From Nocardioides sp. YR527 (lineage in GTDB: Bacteria; Actinomycetota; Actinomycetes; Propionibacteriales; Nocardioidaceae), in assembly GCF_900101045.1 (NCBI RefSeq), contig NZ_FNFN01000007.1:186001-250000 (forward strand): a stretch of 64,000 bases of DNA, in the 5' to 3' direction. Within the stretch, counting starts at the first letter, position 1. Each line of letters begins with the position of its first letter. The translations under genes and the position numbers were made by a program. The notes beneath the pieces are model-generated. The model made no database searches. It had not been told where the DNA came from and saw nothing but the letters and a program-made list of their open reading frames with translations. This document shows, one piece after another, positions 1-8,617 of the stretch.

Positions 1-292
1 GGACGCTGTCCACGTCAGTCACTATGTCACTGCTGTGCCGTGCACCTCAGCACCCCCTCCGACGGGGGTTCGTTTCTTGTGAGCCACCGCACCTCGGCCG
101 GTAGCGGACGCGAAAGAAACCCGGCCGCCCTGGGCTCGAGGTCACGACCGCGGGGGGATGATCGCGACCTCGAGTCCGGGACGGCCGGGCTCCGTAGGCC
201 TTCGTGCCACCAGGGCCGCATGCAGATGGGGGAGCTGATGCGGCGACCTGGTGTCACTCAGTGCTGCACAGGCCGAGGAGAACCTCAGCCCG

Positions 293-308
293 TGAGATCA
301 CTATCTCA
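293..308. promoter_or_regulatory. Dyad TGAGAT-CACT-ATCTCA
   Basis: Perfect 6-bp arms around a 4-base spacer, about 150 bases before the LuxR-type gene. It is a candidate operator; the binding protein is unknown. Confidence 0.35.
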
Positions 309-342
309 TCATCCTGGTCCAGACGTTGCGGTCTCGGGCGGA

Positions 343-363
343 CTGTTTACGTACTGTAAACAG
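343..363. promoter_or_regulatory. Dyad CTGTTTAC-N5-GTAAACAG
   Basis: Perfect 8-bp arms around GTACT, 92 bases upstream of the GTG start at 456. The AT content and symmetry stand out from the GC-rich surroundings. It is a strong operator candidate for the regulator gene downstream, possibly autoregulatory (inference). Confidence 0.45.
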
Positions 364-455
364 GTAACCTGCGTATCAGTAGACCTAATACGCGGGCGAT
401 ACAGCGTCTCCACAGAAAATCAGGTATGCATTTGGATGTACCTTGAGGTGGGGGG

Positions 456-3026
456 GTGACCATGTCGGATCGCGAAGGTGTCCTCGCGCGGGTCGTCGAC
501 GAGGTCATCGACTACGTCGGCGCGGGCCTGAGCGTCCATCTGGTGGGACCCCGCGGATCCGGACGCAGCGAGCTCTGCTCCCTGGTCGCCAACCGCCTCG
601 AGGACGAGGGCCGGTCCGTGCTCCAGATCAGCGGCCACCGCGCCTGGCAGAACGAGCCGTTCGCCGCGCTGACCGCAGCCGGCATCGGCAGCGCGACCCC
701 CACCGGCCCCCGCCGCACCGTCGGCGAGATGACCACGGCGCTGAGCAAACAGCTCGGCAACGGCACGGTGCTGGTGGTCGATGACGCCGACGCGCTCGAC
801 ACCTACTCGGTCGGCGCCCTGCGCAACATCCACCGCCAGCGACGTCTCCTGGCCCTGACCAGCAGCCGCCATCAGCACCCCGTCGCCGAGAACACGCTGA
901 TGCTCGGCATCGCCCCGTCGGTCCAGGTGCGCTCCCCCGCGCTCGAGGTCGACGACGTGCACGAAGTGTGCCGGGAGATCCTCGGCAGCCCGGTGGAGGC
1001 CGGGTCCCTGGCCCGGATCGCGATGGCGACCGGCGGCCTGCTCGGCCTGGTCCGGGCCATCGCCACGGTCGGGCCGTGGGCAGGGGTGCTGGAGCAGCTC
1101 GACGGGCTGTGGCGGCTGCCGCGGCGTACGGGCTGGGCTCCGGAGCTGGCCTCGGCCGTCGAGCCGCTCGTCGCCGGGCTCGACCAGGACGCCTGGGACG
1201 GCGCCACCGCGCTCGCGGTGACCGGCCCGGTGCCGTTGGACGAGGCGGAGAAGCTGCTCGAGCGCAACGTGCTCGACTCGCTCTTCGCCCACGGCTTGGC
1301 GCGACACAGCGAGGACGGCCCGGGCAGCGGGGTCGTGGGCCTCTACCCGCCGCTCATCGGCGACTACCTGATCACCGAGGGCTCGGCGTTCGGGCTGGTG
1401 ATCGCCCGCAACCACCTCGCCGCCGAGCAACCGCTCCTCGACTACACCAACCACCGCCCTCGCGGCGCCGACGCCGCCCTGCTCCACCAGCGCTCGCTGC
1501 GCCAGATGGCCGACGAGGTGACCCGCGCGCGCCGGTCCTGGACCGAGATGCCCTCGGCAGAGACGGCGCTGCCGCTGCTGGTCGCGCTCCGCAACACGGC
1601 CGCGCCCAGGGACCAGATCGAGGAGGTCGAGCGGCGCACGCCGCTGACCGACACCCAGGAGTCGGCCTGGATGCTGGCCTGGTTCGCCACCTGGAAGGCG
1701 GTCGAGCTGGGCGACCTGAACGCCGCCAAGGCGGTGCTCGACGACGGGCTGAAGCGGCTGCCCACCTTCGCCGCGACGCTCGAGGCCTCCCGCGCCCATC
1801 TGCAGTTCCAGACGGAGTACGTCCCCGAGGTGCCCACCGTCGAGCCCGACCCGCGCGACACGGTCGGTCCCGAGATGCTCGGCGTCGTCGCCGCCGAGCG
1901 CCTCCTCGCCGCCGGGATGGTCGAGCAGGCGCGCAACCTGCTGGAGACCCAGCACCCACAGAACCCGCAGCCCGCAGGGCTGCATGCCTTCCTCATCGGC
2001 CTCGCCGACATGCTCGGCGGCGACCTGGAACGCGGCATCGACTTCGCCCGCGATCAGCTCGAGGCCGCCAACCAGAGCTCGAGCGCCATGCTCATCCAGG
2101 CGCACGCCTACCTCTGCGTACTCGGTCTGAGCATCGCCGGCCGGCTGACCGAGGCGAGCCAGGCGGCGTTCCAGAGCCTCTCCTCCTCGAGCGTCGCCGC
2201 CTACCGCGACGTCGCCCACACCGGCATCCTGACCCTCGGCGCCGAGATCGCGATGGCGCAGGGCCGCCCGGAGTACGCCCGCAGCCTCGCCTCCCAGATC
2301 GGCGGCGCGAAGGTCGCCTTCGGTCCCTGGCCCGGGATGGTGGCCAGCATCATGGCGCCGGCCAGCGGCCGGATGCCGAGCCTCAAGGAGCTGTGCGAGC
2401 TCGTCGGCCAGCGACTCGACGCCGGCTACATCACCGGCGGCATCTTCCTCGCCGTGGAGGCGGTCGAGCGCGGTGCCAACGAGAACAAGCACATCACCCG
2501 GGCCGCCGGCCTCGCGGCCGGCACCGAGAGCCCGCTGCTGCAGGGCATGGGGGCGTACGCCGCGACCACCGCGGCCGGCGACATCGACGGCCTCCGCGAG
2601 GCGATCGTGAAGCTCGCCGATGCCGGCGCCCTCGTGTTCGTGACCAGGGCCGCGATCTCCCTGGCGATCCTGCAGCGCGAGGCCGGCGACCTGGCCGGCG
2701 CCGCCGAGACGCTCGACATCGCGTGGGAGCGCTCCGAGATCTCCGGCAGCCGAGCCGGCATGTTCCGTCGCGCGGCCACCCATATCGGGCTCTCCGGGCG
2801 GGAGAGCGAGGTGCTCCGGCTGCTGCCCGAGGGCCCCACCACCGCCTCGCTGGCCGCGGACCTCGAGATGAGCACCCGCACCGTGGAGACCCACCTGCAC
2901 AACATCAGCCGCAAGACCGGGGTCTCCGGTCGCGAGGACCTCGCCCGGGTGGCCAACACCTGGCTACGACCGGCGCCGAACGGTGACTACTCAGCCGGCG
3001 ACAGGCACTTCACCAGCGGCTCGTAG
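456..3026 (+). CDS. Large LuxR-family transcriptional regulator with N-terminal ATPase
   Basis: Predicted cytoplasmic transcription factor of 856 residues. The N-terminus has a Walker A motif GPRGSGRS (about residues 31-38) and Walker B VLVVDD (105-110). A long helical middle region follows, as in STAND/LAL-type regulators. The C-terminus is a LuxR helix-turn-helix (LSGRESEVLRLL ... RTVETHLHNISRKTG, about 785-840). Such proteins usually couple nucleotide and ligand binding to DNA binding; the ligand here is unknown. GTG at 456 has GAGG seven bases upstream; ATG at 462 is the alternative. It stands alone behind a region with two dyads. Its last 40 bases overlap the convergent lipoprotein gene. 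Confidence 0.85.
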   Translation: MTMSDREGVLARVVDEVIDYVGAGLSVHLVGPRGSGRSELCSLVANRLEDEGRSVLQISGHRAWQNEPFAALTAAGIGSATPTGPRRTVGEMTTALSKQLGNGTVLVVDDADALDTYSVGALRNIHRQRRLLALTSSRHQHPVAENTLMLGIAPSVQVRSPALEVDDVHEVCREILGSPVEAGSLARIAMATGGLLGLVRAIATVGPWAGVLEQLDGLWRLPRRTGWAPELASAVEPLVAGLDQDAWDGATALAVTGPVPLDEAEKLLERNVLDSLFAHGLARHSEDGPGSGVVGLYPPLIGDYLITEGSAFGLVIARNHLAAEQPLLDYTNHRPRGADAALLHQRSLRQMADEVTRARRSWTEMPSAETALPLLVALRNTAAPRDQIEEVERRTPLTDTQESAWMLAWFATWKAVELGDLNAAKAVLDDGLKRLPTFAATLEASRAHLQFQTEYVPEVPTVEPDPRDTVGPEMLGVVAAERLLAAGMVEQARNLLETQHPQNPQPAGLHAFLIGLADMLGGDLERGIDFARDQLEAANQSSSAMLIQAHAYLCVLGLSIAGRLTEASQAAFQSLSSSSVAAYRDVAHTGILTLGAEIAMAQGRPEYARSLASQIGGAKVAFGPWPGMVASIMAPASGRMPSLKELCELVGQRLDAGYITGGIFLAVEAVERGANENKHITRAAGLAAGTESPLLQGMGAYAATTAAGDIDGLREAIVKLADAGALVFVTRAAISLAILQREAGDLAGAAETLDIAWERSEISGSRAGMFRRAATHIGLSGRESEVLRLLPEGPTTASLAADLEMSTRTVETHLHNISRKTGVSGREDLARVANTWLRPAPNGDYSAGDRHFTSGS

Positions 3027-3388
3027 AGCTCCTTGCTGGCCTTCTGGTCCGCCTTCGAGAGATCCTCCGGGCTGATCGTGGAGACGTCCTCGGCCTCGAC
3101 CAGAAGGCGTACCGCCTCGTCGGAGAGGTCCGACTCGTAGTAGGTCTTCGCCAGGCACGTCGCCTGCTTCTCGCTCACCTGGTCGCCGCTGCTCTGGGTG
3201 ATCTGTCCCTCGATGTCACCGATGCTCGGCCGATCACCGCCGCTGCTCTCGCCACCGCCACCGCCACATGCGGTCAGGGAGAGCACAGTGATCACAGAGG
3301 CCGCAGCAATCGTTGCAAAGCGCCCAGAAGCGCTTCGGCCGCAACAAATGCCTCGGGCTCCGCTTCGGCGGTGGGGGTTCGCCATCAT
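2987..3388 (-). CDS. Small secreted lipoprotein, function unknown
   Basis: 133 residues. A basic n-region and a hydrophobic stretch (about 25-38) end in the lipobox LTAC, with the lipidated cysteine at 41. A Gly/Ser linker and a short acidic domain follow, the latter with two cysteines (CLAKTYYE and VKCLSPAE) that could form a disulfide. The protein is probably anchored on the outer face of the membrane. I do not recognise the domain. The start is uncertain: two ATG codons (3388, 3385) have no clear ribosome binding site. A 23-base repeat shared with position 32321 lies inside the 5' end. Its 3' end overlaps the regulator gene tail to tail. Confidence 0.65.
   Translation of the reverse strand: MMANPHRRSGARGICCGRSASGRFATIAAASVITVLSLTACGGGGGESSGGDRPSIGDIEGQITQSSGDQVSEKQATCLAKTYYESDLSDEAVRLLVEAEDVSTISPEDLSKADQKASKELYEPLVKCLSPAE
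3349..3371. repeat. 23-base exact repeat, copy 1
   Basis: Identical to 32321-32343 on the same strand. This copy lies in the signal-peptide coding part of the lipoprotein gene. A diverged version occurs near 15268. Confidence 0.5.
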
Positions 3389-3590
3389 GACGACGAATCA
3401 TGACGTACGCGGCACCGACCCGCCACTTGACCACCCACCGGTGCTCGCCATCGACGTGACAGGTACGGGAAGAGTACGGGAACCCGGATCACGCGAACAC
3501 CGGTACGTTCCAGAAGTTCAGCGCAAACAGAGGCGCGCTTATTCGTTCAAAAGGACTTTCGCCCCATCAAACGGATTGGAATTGATTCGA

Positions 3591-4340
3591 ATGGATGAAA
3601 ACCGGTTCTCCCGCAGCTCGACGTCGCGGTCGCCACAGTCGATCCTGTCGCGATGGTCGTCAGGGCGCAGAGCGCGGACCATGCTCGTCACCGGCACGTT
3701 GATGGTGGCAGCGCTCGTCCCGTCGCTGGTCGCGATCTCGCCTGCGCAAGCTGAGCCCACCTACACGCGATCGTTCTCGTCGTCGGTCTCACACGTCGTC
3801 GCCGGGCGCTGCGTCATCGCCACCCTGTCAGGTCAGATGCGGTTCCAGCTCGACTCCATCACCGGCAGAGGGGTGACGGCGCGGTTCTACGTGAACCGCA
3901 AGGTCCGCTATCCCAAGGTCGTCGTGAAGACGTACAGAGCGCCTTGCAGAAGTGGAAACGCCCGCCGCGCGATCACCAAGCTCCAGATCACCCAACGCTG
4001 GAGTGACCACAACTGCAACGGAAATCTCTCCGTCTCGGTCGGTGTTCCCTGGAGTCTCAGCGTCGGCGCAACTCCGTCTTGCGGACGCGAAGAGCGTGCG
4101 GTCCGATCCACCACCTACGAGGCCAACGCCTCCTACTACTCCCAGAAGAACAGCGACACCGTCGTCTCGTACGCGAACAAGGGCTCGATCCACGACCCGC
4201 AGGCCGGCAGCTCCGGTCCGGGTGGCACCAATCGAATCCCCCTGTGCCAGACCGCGCAGGTCCAGTTCGTCCTCTACCCGACAAGGTCGACCTCGGACTC
4301 CTGGACCCGCACGTTCACGCCGTGCGTCAAGTGGTGGTGA
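3591..4340 (+). CDS. Secreted six-cysteine protein, function unknown
   Basis: I take ATG at 3591 (249 residues); the frame is open further upstream but without protein-like content. The basic N-terminus (SRWSSGRRART) and hydrophobic core (about 31-50), with a cleavage-like site after SPAQA, make a signal peptide. ATG at 3681 would be a shorter alternative. The mature part has six cysteines (RCVIA, APCRS, NCNGN, SCGRE, LCQTA, PCVKW), enough for three disulfides, and is rich in Ser/Thr/Arg, suggesting a compact beta-rich exported protein. The sequence before the start (about 3535-3600) is unusually AT-rich. It converges with cbs, 9 bases away. No family is recognised. Confidence 0.6.
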   Translation: MDENRFSRSSTSRSPQSILSRWSSGRRARTMLVTGTLMVAALVPSLVAISPAQAEPTYTRSFSSSVSHVVAGRCVIATLSGQMRFQLDSITGRGVTARFYVNRKVRYPKVVVKTYRAPCRSGNARRAITKLQITQRWSDHNCNGNLSVSVGVPWSLSVGATPSCGREERAVRSTTYEANASYYSQKNSDTVVSYANKGSIHDPQAGSSGPGGTNRIPLCQTAQVQFVLYPTRSTSDSWTRTFTPCVKWW

Positions 4341-4349
4341 AACCCTGCC

Positions 4350-5750
4350 TCAGGAGCTGGTCAGGAAGAAGAGCAGGTCCTGGCGGGTGAGGACACCGAC
4401 GGGCTTGCCGTCCTCGTGCACCAACAGCGCGTCGGAGGAGCCCAGGGTGTGGGCGGCGTCGTGCGCGTCGGCGCCGGAGCCGATCGAGGGCAGCGGCGGG
4501 GACATGTGCTCCTCGACGGAGTCGGTGAGCTTGGCCTTGCCGGTGAACAGCGCCTCCAGCAGGGTCCGCTCCGAGACCGAGCCCGCGACCTCGGCGGCCA
4601 CGATCGGCGGCTCGGCGCGGACGACGGGCATCTGCGAGACGCCGTACTCCTGCAGGATGTGCACCGCCTCGGCGATCGTCTCGCCGGGGTGGGTGTGCAC
4701 CAGGTCGGGCAGCCGGCCGGACTTGCCACGCAGCACGTCGCCGACGGTCTGCTTGCCGACCTCACCGGTCGCGAAGCCGTACTGCGCCAGCCACTCGTCG
4801 TTGAACACCTTGGTCAGGTAGCCACGCCCGGAGTCGGGCAGCAGCACGACGATCACGGCGTTCTCGCCCTCCGGCGTGCCGGCCAGCTCCGCGGCGAGCT
4901 GCTTGGCGGCGTACGCAGCCATGCCGGCGCTGCCTCCGACGAGCATCTGCTCCTCGCGGGCGAGCCTGCGGGTGTAGGCGAAGGAGTCGGCGTCGGAGAC
5001 CTCGATGATCCGGTCGGCGACATCGCGGTCGTACGTCTCCGGCCAGAAGTCCTCACCGACACCCTCGACCAGGTAGGGCCGGCCGCTGCCGCCGGAGTAG
5101 ACGCTCCCGGCGGGGTCGGCGCCGATCACCTGGACGTCGGGGTTCTGCTCCTTGAGGTAGCGGCCGATCCCGGAGATCGTGCCGCCGGTGCCGACACCGG
5201 CGACGAAGTGGGTGATCTTCCCCTCGGTCTGGCGCCAGATCTCGGGGCCGGTCTCCTCGTAGTGGGAGCGCGGGTTGTTGGGGTTGGCGTACTGGTTCGG
5301 CTTCCAGGCCCCGGGCTGCGAGGCGAGCCGGTCGGAGACGTTGTAGTAGGAGTCGGGGTGCTCCGGCGGCACGGCCGTGGGCGCGACGACGACCTCGGCG
5401 CCGTAGGCCTTGAGCACGTTGCGCTTGTCCTCGCTGACCTTGTCAGGGCAGACGAAGATGCACTTGTAACCCTTCTGCTGGGCGACCATCGCCAGGCCGA
5501 CACCGGTGTTGCCGGAGGTGGGCTCGACGATCGTCCCGCCGGGCTTCAGCTCACCGGAGGCCTCGGCCGCCTCGATCATCGGGGTGGCGATGCGGTCCTT
5601 CACCGAACCGCCCGGGTTGAGGTATTCCACCTTGGCCAGAACCAGCGGTCCTTCACCGGGTTTCGAGGCCCCGGCGCCGTCCAGTGCACGCCCCAGCCGC
5701 ACGAGCGGAGTGTTGCCGATAAGGTCGAGAAGCGAGTCCACGTACTCCAT
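4350..5750 (-). CDS. cbs: Cystathionine beta-synthase
   Basis: PLP enzyme condensing serine and homocysteine to cystathionine in reverse transsulfuration. At 466 residues it matches actinobacterial CBS. The fold type II core is clear: NPGGSVKDRIA with the PLP lysine at 51, the phosphate loop TSGNTG (79-84), and GVGTGGTISGIGRY. The C-terminal 120 residues form a Bateman pair of CBS domains (VGDVLRGKSGRLPDLV... and ...VGVLTRQDLLFFL). Cysteine synthase is the alternative, but the C-terminal CBS pair favours this call. It is divergently placed from the SGNH esterase, as I recall for the mycobacterial neighbourhood. Confidence 0.93.
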   Translation of the reverse strand: MEYVDSLLDLIGNTPLVRLGRALDGAGASKPGEGPLVLAKVEYLNPGGSVKDRIATPMIEAAEASGELKPGGTIVEPTSGNTGVGLAMVAQQKGYKCIFVCPDKVSEDKRNVLKAYGAEVVVAPTAVPPEHPDSYYNVSDRLASQPGAWKPNQYANPNNPRSHYEETGPEIWRQTEGKITHFVAGVGTGGTISGIGRYLKEQNPDVQVIGADPAGSVYSGGSGRPYLVEGVGEDFWPETYDRDVADRIIEVSDADSFAYTRRLAREEQMLVGGSAGMAAYAAKQLAAELAGTPEGENAVIVVLLPDSGRGYLTKVFNDEWLAQYGFATGEVGKQTVGDVLRGKSGRLPDLVHTHPGETIAEAVHILQEYGVSQMPVVRAEPPIVAAEVAGSVSERTLLEALFTGKAKLTDSVEEHMSPPLPSIGSGADAHDAAHTLGSSDALLVHEDGKPVGVLTRQDLLFFLTSS

Positions 5751-5837
5751 GCCGACAGCGTATGTCCACTAGGTGAGATCCCCTATATCCCGATACTGAG
5801 TGCCCGGTAGTGGGGCAAAGACTTTAGAGTGGTCCCC

Positions 5838-6857
5838 GTGGCGAAGAAGAGTCTGGCTCGCAAGACCGCGTACGCCGGCGGTGGAGTTCTGGCCGCGACG
5901 GCCGCGTTCGCCGGGGTCCTCGTCGCGGAAGCGGCGCTTGCCGTCCGGGCGACGCACCAGGTCAAGATGCCGGTGGCACCCTCCCCGACCGGGTGGTACG
6001 GAGCGCGGCATCCGGGACGCCCGATCAGTATCGCGCTGCTCGGCGACTCGAGCGCCGCGGGCTATGGGATGACCGAGGTCGAGGACACGCCCGGCGCCGT
6101 CCTCGCCTCCGGGGTCTCCGAGAAGGCGCGCCGGCCGGTGCGTCTGCACGACCTCTCCGAGATCGGCGCCAAGTCCTCCGACCTGCACCCGCAGGTCGAG
6201 AAGGCGATCGCCGCCGACGCCGACATCGCGGTCATCCTGGTCGGCTCCAACGACGTGATCCGCCGGGTGCGCCCGCGGGTCGCGGTGAGCCACCTCGCCC
6301 AGGCCGTCATCCGGCTCCAGGAAGCCGGCGTGCCGGTGCTCGTCGGCACCGTTCCCGACCTCAGCACCGCCACCCCGATCCTGCCGCCGCTGCGGTCGAT
6401 CATGCGGGCCTGGTCGATCCGTATCGCCGCCGGGCAGATCTTCCACGTCATCCGCGCCGGTGGCCACACCGTGTCGCTGGGTGACGTCCTCGGGCCGGCC
6501 TTCAAGGCCACCCCGGCGTTCTGGTTCGGCGCCGACCAGTTCCACCCCTCCGCCGCCGGCTACCACGCCCTCGGCGAGGTGCTGGTGCCCCCGACGCTCT
6601 CCGTGCTCGGCCTCGTCGGCGACGAGAACGCCATCCTGGAGACCTACAACGGCAAGCAGGTCATGCCGCTCGCGGCAGCCTCGCTCCGTGCCGTCATCCG
6701 GCCTGGAACCGAGATCGACCCCGCCCCGCGCCCCCGTGGACGCGTCGGCCGCAACTGGGCCCGCGCCCGTTCCTTCGAGAACGAGCAGCGTGAGCCGCGC
6801 CGGGGCGAGCGCCCCGCCGAGACTCCCCCGCTAGCCGAGCCCCACCACGCTCGCTGA
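5838..6857 (+). CDS. SGNH/GDSL-family esterase, membrane-anchored
   Basis: Predicted carboxylesterase on the outer side of the membrane. An N-terminal hydrophobic segment (about residues 9-33) acts as anchor or signal. Block I is LLGDSSAAGYG with the nucleophile Ser, block III is GSNDV, and block V is DQFHPSAAGYH with the catalytic Asp and His. The length (339 residues) fits actinobacterial exported esterases of this type found next to cbs. GTG 5838 has AGAG eight bases upstream; GTG 5829 would add three residues. The Arg/Pro-rich tail is probably disordered. Physiological substrate unknown. Confidence 0.85.
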   Translation: MAKKSLARKTAYAGGGVLAATAAFAGVLVAEAALAVRATHQVKMPVAPSPTGWYGARHPGRPISIALLGDSSAAGYGMTEVEDTPGAVLASGVSEKARRPVRLHDLSEIGAKSSDLHPQVEKAIAADADIAVILVGSNDVIRRVRPRVAVSHLAQAVIRLQEAGVPVLVGTVPDLSTATPILPPLRSIMRAWSIRIAAGQIFHVIRAGGHTVSLGDVLGPAFKATPAFWFGADQFHPSAAGYHALGEVLVPPTLSVLGLVGDENAILETYNGKQVMPLAAASLRAVIRPGTEIDPAPRPRGRVGRNWARARSFENEQREPRRGERPAETPPLAEPHHAR

Positions 6858-6867
6858 CCCCCTCCCC

Positions 6868-6939
6868 GCCGAGGCGTCACGTACGTCGGCCGAGTTGGCA
6901 TCGGCGTGCCATCTCGACCGGCGTACGTGACGCCTCGGC
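6868..6939. repeat. Palindromic repeat family B, complete copy
   Basis: Outer arms 6868-6889 and 6918-6939 pair over 22 bases with one mismatch and contain the core GTCACGTACG/CGTACGTGAC. An inner hairpin is built from TTGGCA/TGCC. Related copies are at 18727-18821 and, as a half, 13605-13636. The stem could form in RNA or in single-stranded DNA. Confidence 0.75.
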
Positions 6940-6946
6940 AAATCTG

Positions 6947-6985
6947 AACCGCCCCGCACCAAAGAGGTGCGGGGCGGTTGTTGCT
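6947..6985. terminator. Bidirectional intrinsic terminator
   Basis: 14-bp perfect stem (6947-6960 with 6966-6979), loop AAAGA, followed by TTGTTG. It lies between the convergent SGNH esterase and Bax-inhibitor-like genes. Confidence 0.8.
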
Positions 6986-6991
6986 GGTCGA

Positions 6992-7840
6992 TCAATCCTG
7001 CTGGAAGATCGCCAGGAGGCGGAGCAGGTTGGTGTAGATCCACACCAGGCTGACGGTCAGGCCGAAGACGGCGCGCCACGACTCACGCTCAGGGAGCTGG
7101 GCGCGGACGCCCTGCTCGATCTGGTCGAAGTCGAGGATCAGCATGAACACACCGAGCGCGAGGCCGGCGATGGCGGTGATCATGCCGAGCGTGCCGAAGC
7201 CGAACAGGCCGAAGCTGGCACCGAACATGCCGAGCACGAGCTCCATCAGGCTCAGGCCCACCATGCCGAACATGGCGGCGATCACGAAGGTGCGGAACTT
7301 GCTGCCGACCTTGATGTTGAAGAACTTGTACGCAGCCAGGGTGCCCGCGAACGCGGCGAAGGTGCCGATCACGGCCTGGACGACGATGCCGCCGCCGAAC
7401 ATGGCGTCGAAGGTCTTGCTGAGCGCACCCAGGGCGATGCCCTCGGCGAGAGCGAAGGCCAGGACGAGCGCCGGGCTGACGATGCGCTTGAACGAGTTGA
7501 CCAGCGACAGGATGAACGCCGCACCGGCACCGAGCGTCGCGGCCAGGTAGAGCGGCGCGAGGTTGGCGCCGGAGGTGATGTCGGGGGTCATGACCCACGT
7601 CGCGATGGCAGCCAGGAAGACCACGCCGAGCGTGATCGCGCCCTTCTGCACCACCGAGTCGATCGTCATGGGGGCGCCCGTGGTGGGAGCCGCGGGGCCG
7701 CCGGTCGACCACTGGCTCGGGTCCTGCCCGTAGCCGGCGTACGAAGCCCCGTTGCCACCGTAGGTCGCGTTGCCGTAGGCGTTCTGCGACGGCTGCCCGA
7801 AGCCCTCTGCCCTACGGAACACCGGGTTGTTGCTCTGCAT
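6992..7840 (-). CDS. Bax inhibitor-1/YccA-family membrane protein
   Basis: About 282 residues from the ATG at 7840, which is preceded by GAGGAG at good distance; the frame open upstream of this is non-coding. The first 65 residues are polar and rich in Gly, Asn, Tyr and Gln (NAYGNATYGGNGASYAGYG) and probably cytoplasmic and disordered. The rest is about seven transmembrane helices. Family members act as membrane channels or leak pathways and in protein quality control; the role in actinobacteria is not established. It stands alone between a terminator and a tRNA. Confidence 0.85.
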   Translation of the reverse strand: MQSNNPVFRRAEGFGQPSQNAYGNATYGGNGASYAGYGQDPSQWSTGGPAAPTTGAPMTIDSVVQKGAITLGVVFLAAIATWVMTPDITSGANLAPLYLAATLGAGAAFILSLVNSFKRIVSPALVLAFALAEGIALGALSKTFDAMFGGGIVVQAVIGTFAAFAGTLAAYKFFNIKVGSKFRTFVIAAMFGMVGLSLMELVLGMFGASFGLFGFGTLGMITAIAGLALGVFMLILDFDQIEQGVRAQLPERESWRAVFGLTVSLVWIYTNLLRLLAIFQQD

Positions 7841-7966
7841 CTGGGGGTCACTCCTCGAAAGCGACGTGAAAGGTTCCGCCACGGTGGCGGCTCCTGTGGC
7901 CAGCGTACCGGCCCTGTGTCTCACTCAACGTCCGGGACAACCCTGATGTTCCGCGGATCGCGGGAG

Positions 7967-8041
7967 TGCCCCGGGTGGGACTCGAACCCACACTGAAGCG
8001 TTTTTAAGACGCCTTCCTCTGGCCGATTGGGATACCGGGGC
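7967..8041 (-). tRNA. tRNA with anticodon UAA (formally Leu), short variable arm
   Basis: On the minus strand the acceptor GCCCCGG pairs with CCGGGGC, followed by discriminator A and no encoded CCA. The anticodon arm is GGCGT-CTTAAAA-ACGCT, so positions 34-36 read UAA (codon UUA). The T arm is GTGGG-TTCGAGT-CCCAC. Only five bases separate anticodon and T stems, so this is a type I tRNA, whereas bacterial tRNA-Leu normally has a long variable arm. The D stem is weak (three pairs). The fold is clear; the amino acid is not. Transcribed toward the Bax-inhibitor-like gene and just downstream of def. Confidence 0.8.
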
Positions 8042-8059
8042 GCGCGGCCGACCTTAGCG

Positions 8060-8617
8060 TCATAAGTACGTCTGGCGCTGGTGCAGCGCGTGGGCGCCCG
8101 CGACGCGGTCGATGAACAGCAGGCCGTTGGTGTGGTCGATCTCGTGCTGCAGGCAGCGGGCCTCGAAGGCGTCGGTGACGATCTCGACGGTCTCGCCGGT
8201 GACCGGGAGCTGGCCGCGTACCGTCAGCCGGGAGGCCCGCTTCACGTCACCGGTCAGGTCGGGGACGGACATGCAGCCCTCGCGCGCCTTCTCGTTGCGG
8301 CTGGCCTCGACGACCTCCGCGTTGCACAGGACGTACGTCCCGTGGTGGGTCTTCGTCTTGACGTGGGTGGAGACGTCGACGCAGAAGACCCGGGCCGAGA
8401 CCCCGACCTGGTCGGCGGCCAGGCCGACGCAGCCGGGCGAGACCCGCATCGTGGCGATCAGGTCGGCGGCGAGCTGGACGGTCTCGGGGGCGGCGGGGTC
8501 GACGTCCTTGCCCGGCACGGAGAGGACCTGGGCGGGAGCGCGGACGACGTCGAGGACCTTGCCCTCGACGCCCAGCTCGGCCTCGGTCCAGGACAAGACT
8601 CGTTCGTTGACGCTCAC
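8060..8617 (-). CDS. def: Peptide deformylase
   Basis: Removes the formyl group from the initiator methionine of nascent proteins. The 185-residue protein shows the three family motifs: GCVGLAADQVG (motif 1, with Asp where many enzymes have Pro), EGCMSVP with the metal-binding Cys, and QHEIDHTNG with the two metal-binding His and catalytic Glu. The start overlaps the stop of the upstream ACT-domain gene as ATGA, implying translational coupling. Confidence 0.93.
   Translation of the reverse strand: MSVNERVLSWTEAELGVEGKVLDVVRAPAQVLSVPGKDVDPAAPETVQLAADLIATMRVSPGCVGLAADQVGVSARVFCVDVSTHVKTKTHHGTYVLCNAEVVEASRNEKAREGCMSVPDLTGDVKRASRLTVRGQLPVTGETVEIVTDAFEARCLQHEIDHTNGLLFIDRVAGAHALHQRQTYL

Larger units (their letters stand above)
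1..455. other. Gene-free region upstream of the LuxR-type regulator
   Basis: No coding region is supported here; the open frames in it are unconvincing. It holds a long imperfect inverted repeat (arms about 120-143 and 166-189, 24 bases with three mismatches) that could fold into a strong hairpin. Two clean short dyads lie closer to the next gene and are listed separately. The hairpin could be a terminator or an intergenic repeat of a gene left of the window. Confidence 0.5.

Noticed and set aside
40-459. 139-residue frame in the leftmost gap
   Set aside because: Runs through hairpins and dyads, has no ribosome binding site, and its translation looks random.
420-2900. 826-residue open frame on the minus strand opposite the LuxR-type gene
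   Set aside because: Low-complexity Gly/Ala/Arg/His translation typical of the antisense frame of a GC-rich gene; the plus-strand protein has clear motifs.
5767-5786. Sequence ATCCCCTATATCCCGATA before the SGNH esterase, resembling the EPS dyad
   Set aside because: Only the left half fits; the GGG half is absent and the gene is not EPS-related.
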